From NCBI RefSeq assembly GCF_041929345.1, contig NZ_JBHFNQ010000206.1, forward strand, positions 1 to 64,000: 64,000 bases of DNA, in the 5' to 3' direction. Source of the stretch: Floridanema aerugineum (GTDB lineage: Bacteria > Cyanobacteriota > Cyanobacteriia > Cyanobacteriales > Aerosakkonemataceae). This document shows, piece after piece, positions 1-8,465 of the stretch. The translations under genes were made by a program, and so were the position numbers. The number at the start of each line of letters is the position of its first letter. Position 1 is the first letter of the stretch. The notes under the pieces were generated by a model. The model was not told where the DNA came from. It was given only the letters and a program-made list of their open reading frames with translations, and searched no databases.

Positions 1-388
1 GTCATAAGCTGCGTCATTCATCGAGGAACCAAATAAGGCTGATAGGTTCCTATGAGGGGGTTAAAGACTGTCGTCATCTTTAACCGTGTGAACAATAAAC
101 CTCATCGCAGTAGAGACAGCACCTAATAAAGAAAAGAAAACTAGACGATACAACAGGGTAAACCCTACAAGGTCTAGGGAAGGTCGAAAACCCTAGTAGG
201 TCAAAGGTAACAATGACGGAAACCCTTGGAGGGTAGAGGATGGATGAAAAAGCGAAGGCTGATTTGTAATGAATCAGATAGGGGTTCAAAATTTGCCTCT
301 GACCGAAAGGAAAGCAGAATTCATCTGGGTCTTATACGAAAGACGAAATGATTAAGAAATCGAATCTAATGACAAGTTAGATACCGCC

Positions 389-2029
389 ATGAAAATGACA
401 GTAAACGGACAAAAGAAACAGCTAGAAGATTGGAGCCAAATTAATTGGCGACAAGCCCGAAAAGCTGTGAGAAATCTACGTCAAAGAATCTTTCGTGCCA
501 GACAACTTGGTGACTTTCGTAAGCTACGAAGCCTACAAAAGTTAATGCTTAAAAGCTACGCAAACCTACTGCTAGCTGTTAGACAAATCACTCAAACCAA
601 CGATGGTAAAAAGACGGCGGGGATTGACAAGGAGGTTATAAACACCCCTGCACAAAGAGTGAAATTTGTACGTAACTGGAAGGAAACAAAGCCTAGTCCC
701 ACTAGACGGGTGATGATTCCCAAACCAAACGGCAAAAAACGTCCTCTTGGTATCCCAACCATTAAGGATAGAGTCATGCAATCAGTAGTGAAAAACGCAC
801 TCTTACCCGAATGGGAAGCCGTGTTTGAAGACAATTCCTATGGCTTCAGACCTGGAAGAAGTTGTCAGGATGCAATAGAGCAATCCTTCTTAAGGCTACG
901 CAAAGGGAAGGACAAGTGGGTTCTAGAAGCTGATATCAAAGGCTTCTTCGACAACATTGCCCATGAGGCCATTTTCGACAGTATTAGTCATTTCCCACAA
1001 AGGGAGCTAATAAGAGGATGGTTAAAAGCTGGATTCATGTTCCTTGGGAAAATCAACCCGACAGAACAAGGCACGCCACAAGGAGGGGTAATATCGCCGC
1101 TCCTAGCCAACATAGGACTGCATGGACTCGAAACATACATAAAATCCACCAATCCGAAACTTGGCGTGGTGAGATACGCTGATGACTTCATAGTTACAGC
1201 TAGGGACAAAGGAAGTCTCGAAAAAGCACAAATCCAGATTCAGCAGTGGATGAGAGAAAGAGGCTTAGAACTCAGTTCCGAGAAGACACTAATAACGTCA
1301 ATGGAAGATGGTTTCGACTTCCTTGGCTTTAACCTAAGACACTATGGCGGTAAACTGCTGACCAAACCATCCAAAAAGAAAGTATTAGCTTTCTGTAAAC
1401 GGATAGGAGAGGAAATCAAACGCCTGAATGGTCAAGAGCAAGAGGTAGTCATTAGAAAACTGAATCCTATTCTCAGGGGTTTTGCTAACTATTACAAAGG
1501 TGGAGTTAGCAAAGAAACGTTCAGCTATATCTCATACCGAGTATGGCAGTACCTTTGGCGTTGGGCAAAGCGTAGACACCCCAACAAAAGAAAAAATTGG
1601 GTGAAAAACCGTTACTTTAAGACCATCCAAAATAATCAATGGACGTTCGCTTGTGAAAGCGAACGCCGTAGGAAAAAGGTGTTAATCACCCTGTATCCTA
1701 TCGCAAAAACACCCATTGAAAGACACATAAAGGTCAAAGGAAGCGTGTCACCAGATGACCCCTCCCTAAGAGAATATTGGGATAAACGTCACCAAAAGAA
1801 TGGGAAATCATACTGGGAGAAAGGCTCAAAATATTATGAAGTAGCCAAACTCCAAAATTGGAAATGTCCCATCTGCGGTGAACCATTAATCAATGGGGAA
1901 GAGGTCGAAACCCACCACATAGTACCTGTAGCTAAAGGAGGTCTAGACGACACTGACAACCTACAGCATCTGCACGCAGCGTGCCACAAACAGGTACATT
2001 CAAAACCCAAGTTAAAAGGCTTGAAGTAA
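389..2029 (+). CDS. ltrA: Group II intron reverse transcriptase/maturase with C-terminal HNH endonuclease domain
   Basis: A 546-residue intron-encoded protein. It acts as maturase for splicing, reverse transcriptase and, through the HNH domain, the second-strand endonuclease in retrohoming. The N-terminal RT-0 region and finger-palm motifs are present (SYGFRPGRSCQDAI, the TPQGGVISPLLANI region, catalytic RYADDFIV). The maturase domain X follows (ILRGFANYYKGGVSK), then a C-terminal HNH zinc-type domain (CPICGEP, ETHHIVPVAKGG, LHAACHKQVH). The length is normal for the family and no frameshift is seen, so the element could be active. It ends six bases before domain V, as expected for an ORF in domain IV. 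ATG 389 is used; ATG 395 is equally possible. Confidence 0.95.
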   Translation: MKMTVNGQKKQLEDWSQINWRQARKAVRNLRQRIFRARQLGDFRKLRSLQKLMLKSYANLLLAVRQITQTNDGKKTAGIDKEVINTPAQRVKFVRNWKETKPSPTRRVMIPKPNGKKRPLGIPTIKDRVMQSVVKNALLPEWEAVFEDNSYGFRPGRSCQDAIEQSFLRLRKGKDKWVLEADIKGFFDNIAHEAIFDSISHFPQRELIRGWLKAGFMFLGKINPTEQGTPQGGVISPLLANIGLHGLETYIKSTNPKLGVVRYADDFIVTARDKGSLEKAQIQIQQWMRERGLELSSEKTLITSMEDGFDFLGFNLRHYGGKLLTKPSKKKVLAFCKRIGEEIKRLNGQEQEVVIRKLNPILRGFANYYKGGVSKETFSYISYRVWQYLWRWAKRRHPNKRKNWVKNRYFKTIQNNQWTFACESERRRKKVLITLYPIAKTPIERHIKVKGSVSPDDPSLREYWDKRHQKNGKSYWEKGSKYYEVAKLQNWKCPICGEPLINGEEVETHHIVPVAKGGLDDTDNLQHLHAACHKQVHSKPKLKGLK

Positions 2030-2034
2030 GGCTT

Positions 2035-2109
2035 GAGCCGTGTGTTGGGAAACTGACAAGCACGGTTCTTAGGGGAGGTGCGGGTAGTAATACCCAATCC
2101 TTACCCGAC
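2035..2109 (+). ncRNA. Group II intron domains V and VI
   Basis: Domain V is the hairpin at 2035-2068. Its arms begin GAGCCGTGTG and end CACGGTTC, the conserved catalytic hairpin of bacterial group II introns. Domain VI follows as a stem with gtgcgggta near 2079-2087 pairing with tacccgac at 2102-2109. The branch-point adenosine should be bulged in the 3' strand about 7-8 bases before the end, but I cannot fix the exact base by eye. Confidence 0.8.
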
Positions 2110-3467
2110 TGAAGAGAAGATTAGAGAGAAGGTTTGATGAGTGTAATTGTGAGTTAGCCGATCGCATTCTTTCCACCTGTCATTTCCTCGAAACACAAGA
2201 TTGGAGCCTCTATTCCTTTCAACTTACCGATCTACGCCCACTGATGGTATTGACTCATCTGATCCAGCTTGACCTAAATGGCAAGATTAATGGTAAAGAT
2301 TATCAGAATGGGAAGCTTTGCGATCTCACTCCATTGACGGCACTCACCAATTTGTTAGAGTTGAATCTTCACGGTAATTCGATCGCCGATCTCAGTCCCC
2401 TTGCAGAGTTAACCAACTTAATTGAATTAGATCTTTCATCAAATCAAATTACGGATATAACGCCGCTGGCTGCCTTAACTGAGTTAACTAATTTAGACCT
2501 TTCGGAAAACTTAATTACAGATCTGTCACCACTCGCTACTCTCAAGGATTTAACCACTCTCAATCTGTCCAACAATCATCTGACAGGTGCGATCGATCTC
2601 AGTCCTTTACTCGCATTGACCAAACTCACTGATTTAAATATTAGCGGCAATGCTATCGTAGCATTGCCACCGGAAATTGGTCAGCTAAAAAACTTACAGG
2701 GACTCGATTTATCGGGAAATCAACTCAAAGCACTACCACCCGAAATTGGGCTTTTGGAAAACTTACAAGGACTCGGTTTATCGGGGAATCAACTCACATC
2801 GCTACCACCCGAAATTGGGCTGTTAGAAAATTTACGAGGACTCGGTTTATCTGGGAATCAACTCACAGCACTACCACTCGAAATTGGGCTGTTAGAAAAT
2901 TTACTATACCTTGATTTATCGGAAAATCAACTCTCAGTGCTACCACCGGAAATTGGTCGATTAAAATGCTTAATTAAACTTAATTTAGAGAGAAATAAGC
3001 TCACAACCTTGCCCTCTGAGGTTGCACAAGTTGGAGAAATTTATCTAACGAACAATCCCATTCAAGATTTGTCAGCACTAGCTAACCACCCCTATAGGAA
3101 ATTAAAAGTTTTTGCTTTTGGAGTTCAACTTCCTCGGCAATATTGGACTCATCTGAGCCAGTGGAAAGCAGAATGGTTACTCACTGAAAATAATACAGAA
3201 ATTCGTAGAATATTGATCCAACAAATTGGCTACGATCGCATCTGTGAGGAATTGAAAACTGTAAAACTCGATAGTTGGCGTGAGTATACCCTGCTGAAAA
3301 TTGATGCAAATGTGGATGACGAACCGATTCATTTGCTAAAAATGACTTGTCCTAGCACGAATCATATTCATGTTTTGCGCGTTCCTCCCATTCTTACCTC
3401 TGCCCGTGCAGCCATTCGCTGGGCGAACTGGGACATTGACCCCAAAAATTTTGCAGTAGAAACATGA
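2110..3467 (+). CDS. Leucine-rich-repeat protein, 3' exon (5' part lies upstream of the intron)
   Basis: The frame is open from the first base after the intron (2110, codon phase: one base in exon 1, two in exon 2) to the stop at 3465-3467. The first ATG at 2244 is internal, not the true start. Residues before it (for example ELADRIL, TDLRPL) look like the capping region of an LRR protein. About ten repeats follow. The first half has the LTNLxxLDLSxNxITDLSPLA internalin-like type and the second half the LPPEIGxLxNLxxLxLSGNQL type. The C-terminal ~110 residues form a separate domain resembling the tail of cyanobacterial LRR/DUF6745-type proteins (IGYDRICEEL, LRVPP). The role is unknown; LRRs generally mediate protein binding. 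Intact protein requires intron splicing. Confidence 0.75.
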
Positions 3468-3600
3468 AAATCGATCGAACGTCATCGCCAAATGTAAAAG
3501 AGTTGAGTCAATTTGCGAAATTGTAGCCATTGGTAATAGTTGATGCAGGCTATTATAGTAATCAAATATGTAAAAAGTCGATTTTTTCAGGAGGGTTATT

Positions 3601-3843
3601 ATGTTAGAGCCATTAGAAAAACAACCAGAAAATTCCTTTAGACCCTATCTACAACATCTAGGAAAAAGCCCAGACGAGCAGTTGCAAAAGAATCAGGCTG
3701 CTATGAAAGTTTTAAAACAATGGTTAGAAACTAAATTTACTGCGGAAGAACAAGAGGTGATAGATAATTCTTGGGCAGATTTTCAACAAATAGTAGATAG
3801 TGCCAGAACAACAGGTAGTAAAGTTTACCAGAAACCAGAATGA
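3601..3843 (+). CDS. Candidate antitoxin of PIN toxin module
   Basis: An 80-residue, mostly helical acidic protein. It starts after a strong ribosome-binding site (AGGAGGG about 7 bases before ATG) and overlaps the PIN-domain gene by 4 bases (ATGA), the classic layout of a type II antitoxin-toxin operon. I see no recognisable DNA-binding fold: it has a run of charged helices (EEQEVIDNSWADFQQIV) and a basic tail. Assignment as antitoxin rests on size, order and coupling, not on family recognition. Confidence 0.6.
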   Translation: MLEPLEKQPENSFRPYLQHLGKSPDEQLQKNQAAMKVLKQWLETKFTAEEQEVIDNSWADFQQIVDSARTTGSKVYQKPE

Positions 3844-4301
3844 TTGTTTTCTTAGATACAGGAATTTTGGGGTTGATCTGTTCTCCTAAAAATGATGGAG
3901 AAGCTGGAGAATGTAAAGCTTGGCTGTACAAATTACTAGCCAAAAGTGTTTACGTTGTCACCTCGGATTTGTGTGACTACGAAGTAAGACGAGGACTGCT
4001 ACTAGCAGCTAGTAAAAACCCTAAACTTTCTGGTTTGGAAAACTTAGAAACCCTCCAGAAAATTATAGATTTCTTACCATTAACAAAACCTGCAATGAAA
4101 CGCGCCGCACAACTTTGGGTAGATTCTCGCACCCAAGGTAAGCTAACTGCTGCGGCTGAAAACATTGATGCTGACATTATTATAGCAGCCCAATATCAAC
4201 TACTTAAAGAAGAATATCCCGGACGTTATTTGGCGATCGCTACAACCAATGTTAAGCACTTATCTCAATTTGCTGAAGCGAGAGAGTGGCACTCAATTTA
4301 A
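3840..4301 (+). CDS. PIN-domain ribonuclease, VapC-like toxin
   Basis: A 153-residue PIN-domain protein. VapC-type PIN toxins cleave RNA with a Mg2+-binding acidic cluster. Visible acidic positions are the N-terminal LDTG (first Asp), the DLCDYEVRRG segment (Glu) and the C-terminal NIDADIIIAA (Asp pair). Length and order fit the family. It is translated by ATGA overlap with the upstream small gene and converges on the restriction-modification operon, overlapping the methyltransferase stop by 4 bases. Together with that operon it forms a block of plasmid stabilisation or defence genes. Confidence 0.8.
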   Translation: MIVFLDTGILGLICSPKNDGEAGECKAWLYKLLAKSVYVVTSDLCDYEVRRGLLLAASKNPKLSGLENLETLQKIIDFLPLTKPAMKRAAQLWVDSRTQGKLTAAAENIDADIIIAAQYQLLKEEYPGRYLAIATTNVKHLSQFAEAREWHSI

Positions 4302-5749
4302 TCGCGATCTAACTCAGTCATATTTACTAATGCAGTTAAATTTAAACTATTCAAAATGCTTGATTTAATTGGGCGCTTTTCATCCCAAAAAATTAGCGAT
4401 GAATAGAAATTTATTGCGGATGGTGAAGTTAAAAGCTCAAATGTACGTAATGCAGCTTCTTCCTCATCAAAACTGAGAAAATAAACAGTATCATCAAAAA
4501 CAGCAGGTTTGTTATTTATTATTCCTACTAACCTAAAGTCTAACTTTTTGTAAAGACCACAAATTGCGATTTTCCAATGAGTAAAAGTGTATGCACCTAC
4601 TCCAAAAATAGAGAAACGAGGATTATTTTGGTATATTTTACTTTTCCTATTATCTAAATATCTTGCGTGCGACTCCAGATATTTCCAAGTTTTTGGTGCT
4701 AAATCTTTTATTTGTTCAGTAGGCTCACCAACAAAATTTTGAGTAACCAAAACATATCGCTCGGTAGTCTTTATTCGATTTTGAGCCACATCAGAACCTT
4801 TGATTAAAGGAAAAACATAAATATCTTCAATTTCAACTATTTCTCCCAATCCATTTATAAATAAATTACCGCTTTTACGAAGCTCCATTACATCTGAACA
4901 GTCATGCTTAATACCAGAACGCCATTTTAGTCCGGCGCTGGGATTGTATAATTTGTTTAGTTGATCAAAACAATCGATATCTCTTACGAGAATACTATTT
5001 CGATACCCTATTCGATAATAGTTGGTATCTTCAAAACTGCTGAATACATCGCAAAAGTATTTTGGCGAATTTGAACCAAATTTGCAAAATAATAAACAAG
5101 CTTCAACTGTGGCATTAAAATATTTCCTTGCATCTATTTTGTAAGTAGCGAAATTAGAAATATTCAGCTTTTTAGAATGTAGATAGCTCAGTAACTTTCT
5201 AGCAACTGAAGTTTTACAAAGCATTGCAAGATTTGCATCTCGGTTCTGTAGCCAATGGACGACCTGGATTAACATCCACTCGGAAATATCGAAGTTGCTT
5301 TTTCCAGCGATCGCATCGAAACCATTATACTTTTGAAAGTTAGCCTTTTGGGGTAAGTTAATACCTCCTATTGTTCCTTGTTGTGAATTAGTCACCCAAG
5401 GGAAATTACCAATAATTAATATTTTACCATTTAAAGAGGTTATTAATGACGACCAATCAAAATCGAAAAAATTCCCTTCTCTTATCTCAACTCTTTCATC
5501 CTGAAAAATTGGCTTTTTTTCAAGCTCTTGTAAGTAATACGAATTGAGTTCTACGCCAATAATCTTGTTAGTTGATTTAAACGAACGTCCAGCCGCTTCA
5601 ATAAAATTTCCTACTCCGCAGGTTGGCTCTAATATAACATCAGGGCTGACACCAAGCTGTACCAACTTTTGGCATACTTTCTCGGCTAATTCTAATGGTG
5701 TTTGAAAATCCCCGTATTCTATTTTTGTTTTGTGAATAGTACGAATCAT
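4298..5749 (-). CDS. Type II DNA adenine-N6 methyltransferase
   Basis: A 483-residue SAM-dependent DNA methyltransferase, the protective partner of the adjacent endonuclease. Motif X/I region: FQTPLELAEKVCQKL then EPTCGVGNF. Motif II-like: IIGVELNSYYL. Motif IV is GNFPWVTN, a variant of NPPY/NPPW typical of amino-methyltransferases. The C-terminal part (after about residue 250) would be target recognition. It starts with ATG overlapping the stop of the upstream gene (5746-5749), so the pair is translationally coupled with the endonuclease first. Recognition sequence cannot be read from the protein. The AT-rich coding is like the neighbouring plasmid genes. Confidence 0.85.
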   Translation of the reverse strand: MIRTIHKTKIEYGDFQTPLELAEKVCQKLVQLGVSPDVILEPTCGVGNFIEAAGRSFKSTNKIIGVELNSYYLQELEKKPIFQDERVEIREGNFFDFDWSSLITSLNGKILIIGNFPWVTNSQQGTIGGINLPQKANFQKYNGFDAIAGKSNFDISEWMLIQVVHWLQNRDANLAMLCKTSVARKLLSYLHSKKLNISNFATYKIDARKYFNATVEACLLFCKFGSNSPKYFCDVFSSFEDTNYYRIGYRNSILVRDIDCFDQLNKLYNPSAGLKWRSGIKHDCSDVMELRKSGNLFINGLGEIVEIEDIYVFPLIKGSDVAQNRIKTTERYVLVTQNFVGEPTEQIKDLAPKTWKYLESHARYLDNRKSKIYQNNPRFSIFGVGAYTFTHWKIAICGLYKKLDFRLVGIINNKPAVFDDTVYFLSFDEEEAALRTFELLTSPSAINFYSSLIFWDEKRPIKSSILNSLNLTALVNMTELDRD

Positions 5750-6408
5750 GAATTAGCTCGGTAAACAGCAATTACACCTTCTTCTTGACCAGCACGCTCA
5801 ATTACCCTTCTGTACTGAAGCCTCCATTGCAAAGCATTAGAGATAGTCAAAAAGCCTTGGATAGGTGGATTTATAAGTATTTCATCTGCGATATTAGCTG
5901 CTTCAATCTCATCAACGGGTAAATTTCTGTCAAGCAGAAAAGCGATTAAATCATCTTGATTGCCTTCATTTTCTAAAATATTACGAATCCCCCTAGTCAT
6001 TTGAAAATCTGCTGTTCTTTCGGCACTGACATAGATTGTATGTAAAATATTTAAAGTGGCAGTTCGATTAACACTATCATCAGTTTTGTCGTAAACAAAG
6101 ATAATTAGAGAATAACCAAGTCCAAAAATCTTTTGCCGTGCAGATTTAAAAGGACATGACGATTGCGGTTGTTTGATACTCGTTACTTTAACATCAACAA
6201 GTAGTTCGGGAAAATCTATACCGCTTGCTGAATTACCTTCCACAAATTCGTACCTATCTTTTAGAAAAAGTCTGAACTTTTGCTCCAAATAAGTACCTAC
6301 GGCTTTACCGTCTGTAATACCGTAAAGCAGGGGTTCTGGATGTTGAGATTCGGCGACTGAAAATAGGGCTGCTTCAGAACACAAAGCTTGTACGGTTAGG
6401 ATTGGCAT
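5746..6408 (-). CDS. Putative type II restriction endonuclease (PD-(D/E)XK fold)
   Basis: A 220-residue protein preceding and overlapping the adenine methyltransferase. A nuclease core is visible around residues 66-95: GIDFPELLVDVKV gives a D...DVK metal-binding motif, followed by a helix and a strand (GLGYSLIIFVYD). The position, coupling and nuclease-like core make it the cognate restriction enzyme. I do not recognise its specificity class. Endonuclease-first order with overlap means delayed methyltransferase dosage is not enforced by gene order, so an upstream control element may matter (see repeats at 6453-6522). Confidence 0.7.
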   Translation of the reverse strand: MPILTVQALCSEAALFSVAESQHPEPLLYGITDGKAVGTYLEQKFRLFLKDRYEFVEGNSASGIDFPELLVDVKVTSIKQPQSSCPFKSARQKIFGLGYSLIIFVYDKTDDSVNRTATLNILHTIYVSAERTADFQMTRGIRNILENEGNQDDLIAFLLDRNLPVDEIEAANIADEILINPPIQGFLTISNALQWRLQYRRVIERAGQEEGVIAVYRANS

Positions 6409-6452
6409 AGTTACAGCTAAAAATTGTGCCAGGAATTATATTGTACGTTAAG

Positions 6453-6522
6453 TTATCCATTAGTTCATAAAACCATAGACAAATTTTCCATCCAGTTACG
6501 GAAAAGTTATCCTTCCAGTTAC
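6453..6522. promoter_or_regulatory. Three related short repeats between divergent genes
   Basis: The spacer between the endonuclease gene (minus) and the plus-strand gene at 6603 holds three similar elements: ttatccattagtt (6453-6465), ttccatccagttac (6486-6499) and ttatccttccagttac (6507-6522). They may be operator sites for one or both divergent promoters. No regulator for them is identified. Confidence 0.3.
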
Positions 6523-6557
6523 ATCAGAATTTGCAGATTCTCCCCCTCCAGGGTTTT

Positions 6558-6571
6558 AAGGCTACCGCCTT
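6558..6571 (+). promoter_or_regulatory. Leader stem-loop (aaggc-TACC-gcctt)
   Basis: Perfect 5-bp stem with a 4-nt loop, 31 nt before the ATG at 6603. It is one of a family of similar hairpins before plasmid backbone genes in this window (10813, 12285, 51377, 52251, 52869, and a longer one at 10352). No T-run follows, so it is not an ordinary terminator. Confidence 0.45.
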
Positions 6572-6602
6572 GGTGAGTAGCTCTTTTTAGCAATATTGAA
6601 TA

Positions 6603-7628
6603 ATGGTAAAAACTAACAACAAAGCTAAACCAAAAACCCCAGTTGAGCCGGAAATCATTGAAGACGCAACTCAATTTCAATCAGAAGATTTCGACTTTGA
6701 AATTGACCAAGAACTCCTACAGGCAGGTTACAACCAAGTAAGACGACCAATTCTACCTTATGGCATCGTTGTTAACGAACAAGTAGCAGGCATTTTAATT
6801 CCAGAAGATCAGTTAGAAAAAGCCAATTGGTTCGTCATGCCCAACGAAGACGAAATGACCACAATTGGCTTAACAGAAGATGTTACAGGTCTGCTACTTT
6901 GCAAATGTCGCTTCTGCTTACTAGCATTCGTTCCCGAATACATTCGTTACAAGAATGATGTTCCAGATTTGGGCGGTACTATCATTGGATTGTATGAAGA
7001 CTACAAAGCTCAACTCGACAAAAAAACGATGGATGTGGCTAGCGAACACGCCATTGTTTTCTTAGATGAAAACAACCGTCCCATGCACAGCACGCCTATT
7101 GTTGTTAGGTTCAAAAATGTCGCACTGTGGAGTTTCAAAGCAGCCAGAGATGAATTCTATCGTTTACTAGAAAAAACCTTCGCTGACTACTTCCAAATTC
7201 CTTTCAGTGGCAAGAACGATAAATGGCGAAGTCTTGGTATTCTAGAAGTCGAATTCAAAGGAATTAAAGAAGGGAAAGGCTCAAATAAAAACTACTGCTG
7301 CAAAACTATCAATTACACCAAACCAACTATCGAGAACCTACCCTACTTGTACTTGGGAAGACCGCAGCAGAAAAACACGCTATGGGGACTGCACGATAGC
7401 ATCGCTGGCTTCACAGAAGCACCTGCATTACCAGCCGCAGCCGAGCCTCAAATTCAAGTATTACCGCCCATTTCCCGGAAATCAGAAAATGGGAAAAAGT
7501 CGAACAATGGACGCAAACCACCGCGCAAAATTCAAGCTGAAGTGGTAGAAGTTGATGATTTTGAGGATGATTTAGATGAAGAAGAATTTGACGACGATTT
7601 TGATGACGATATCGATGAGGATGAGTAA
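6603..7628 (+). CDS. Conserved plasmid protein with acidic C-terminal tail
   Basis: A 341-residue soluble protein without signal peptide or membrane segment. Residues 1-280 form a mixed alpha/beta domain containing three Cys around residues 100-106 (LLLCKCRFC). Residues 290-310 are basic (ENGKKSNNGRKPPRK), and the end is almost purely acidic (DDDFDDDIDEDE). I believe it is a cyanobacterial domain-of-unknown-function family (possibly DUF5895), but I cannot verify this. The basic linker plus acidic tail recalls single-strand DNA-binding proteins, which is only an analogy. It stands alone, preceded by the leader hairpin at 6558 and followed by a terminator at 7656. Confidence 0.7.
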   Translation: MVKTNNKAKPKTPVEPEIIEDATQFQSEDFDFEIDQELLQAGYNQVRRPILPYGIVVNEQVAGILIPEDQLEKANWFVMPNEDEMTTIGLTEDVTGLLLCKCRFCLLAFVPEYIRYKNDVPDLGGTIIGLYEDYKAQLDKKTMDVASEHAIVFLDENNRPMHSTPIVVRFKNVALWSFKAARDEFYRLLEKTFADYFQIPFSGKNDKWRSLGILEVEFKGIKEGKGSNKNYCCKTINYTKPTIENLPYLYLGRPQQKNTLWGLHDSIAGFTEAPALPAAAEPQIQVLPPISRKSENGKKSNNGRKPPRKIQAEVVEVDDFEDDLDEEEFDDDFDDDIDEDE

Positions 7629-7655
7629 AGTTCTTCAATCATAACCACTGGATAA

Positions 7656-7684
7656 ACCCCTCGTTCATAATTCAGAACAGGGGT
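7656..7684. terminator. Bidirectional terminator-like hairpin
   Basis: Arms acccc (7656-7660) and ggggt (7680-7684), with an inner gttc/gaac pairing, lie between the convergent ends of the 6603 gene and the minus-strand lipoprotein gene. A T-rich stretch (atttattc) follows on the plus strand. Confidence 0.5.
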
Positions 7685-7711
7685 ATTTATTCACAATTAT
7701 CGAAATATTAG

Positions 7712-8287
7712 TTAGTTGTTACTTATCTGAATTAAAGATGATTTAGCCAGTTGGTATTCGCGACTGTTATAGCAAAAAACCAACTGTCTGATATCGTCGC
7801 CTGAAGGCTGCTGTACTTGCAAACAAGGTAAAACCGAAGTATTTGTTGGGTCATTTGTTACTTGAAACAACAATCTATTAGGTGGTAAATTAGGGTTAAG
7901 ATAACTGGAAAACACGCGAACAATAGGAGTATGCTTTTTAATTAAATAAGCTGTGTGTAGACAACCTTGGCTACCACAAACACCAGGATTATTGAAGTTA
8001 AAAACAACTAATTTACCTGCTTGTCCATCCACAGTCCAAGCCAGAACATTCGATGCAGTTGATTGCGGGTTAAGTCGAGTATTTTCTGTAATAACGGTTT
8101 GAACCGTCTCAACAGGAACGAATTTAGTAGCAACTGACCAAGGAATTGTTGCTGCATTAGTACTACAACCAGCAGTTCCTAATAACACTGACAATAATAA
8201 AAACAATATCACTCCCAATCGAAACCACTTTCCAATAAACAAAAATCGCTCTAAATAACCTTTTTGTTCATCCTGTTTTATAATCAC
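7712..8287 (-). CDS. Predicted lipoprotein of plasmid backbone
   Basis: About 191 residues. A hydrophobic N-terminal segment (LGVILFLLLSVLLG) ends in a lipobox-like TAGC, so the mature protein should be a membrane-anchored lipoprotein starting at Cys. The rest holds a cysteine pair (CGSQGC) and a second pair near the end (PCL, FCY); no enzymatic motif is recognised. The first ATG (8299) has no ribosome-binding site. Its own first codons contain GGAGG placed 5 bases before a GTG at 8285-8287, so I use GTG as the start. It lies downstream of the secreted muramidase-like gene on the same strand, so a shared cell-envelope or conjugation role is possible. Confidence 0.65.
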   Translation of the reverse strand: MIIKQDEQKGYLERFLFIGKWFRLGVILFLLLSVLLGTAGCSTNAATIPWSVATKFVPVETVQTVITENTRLNPQSTASNVLAWTVDGQAGKLVVFNFNNPGVCGSQGCLHTAYLIKKHTPIVRVFSSYLNPNLPPNRLLFQVTNDPTNTSVLPCLQVQQPSGDDIRQLVFCYNSREYQLAKSSLIQISNN

Positions 8288-8465
8288 ATTAACCTCCATA
8301 AATCAAATATTTTGATGTTGGCTAAGACGCTTCAACTGTTGTGACGATCGCAATCTGCACATCTGAAATAGGACAAATCCGAATATTGAATTTGCTAGTT
8401 ACCTGTTCACTCGCTAGTTCGACATAACCTGTAGTTTGATAATTTGTAGCAACCGTAGAAATTGT

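Larger units (their letters stand above)
1..2109 (+). mobile_element. Group II intron, 3' portion (5' end outside window)
   Basis: Self-splicing retroelement. The window opens in structured non-coding intron RNA (about 390 bases before the ORF). The 5' boundary is not seen, because domains I-III normally need more sequence than this. The ORF occupies domain IV, and domains V and VI follow it directly. The 3' boundary is placed at 2109: the intron then ends in AC (the usual AY), and an open frame encoding an LRR protein begins at the next base. The intron therefore interrupts that gene in the sense orientation and would have to splice to restore it. The exact 3' end is inferred from the domain VI fold and the exon frame. 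Confidence 0.85.
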
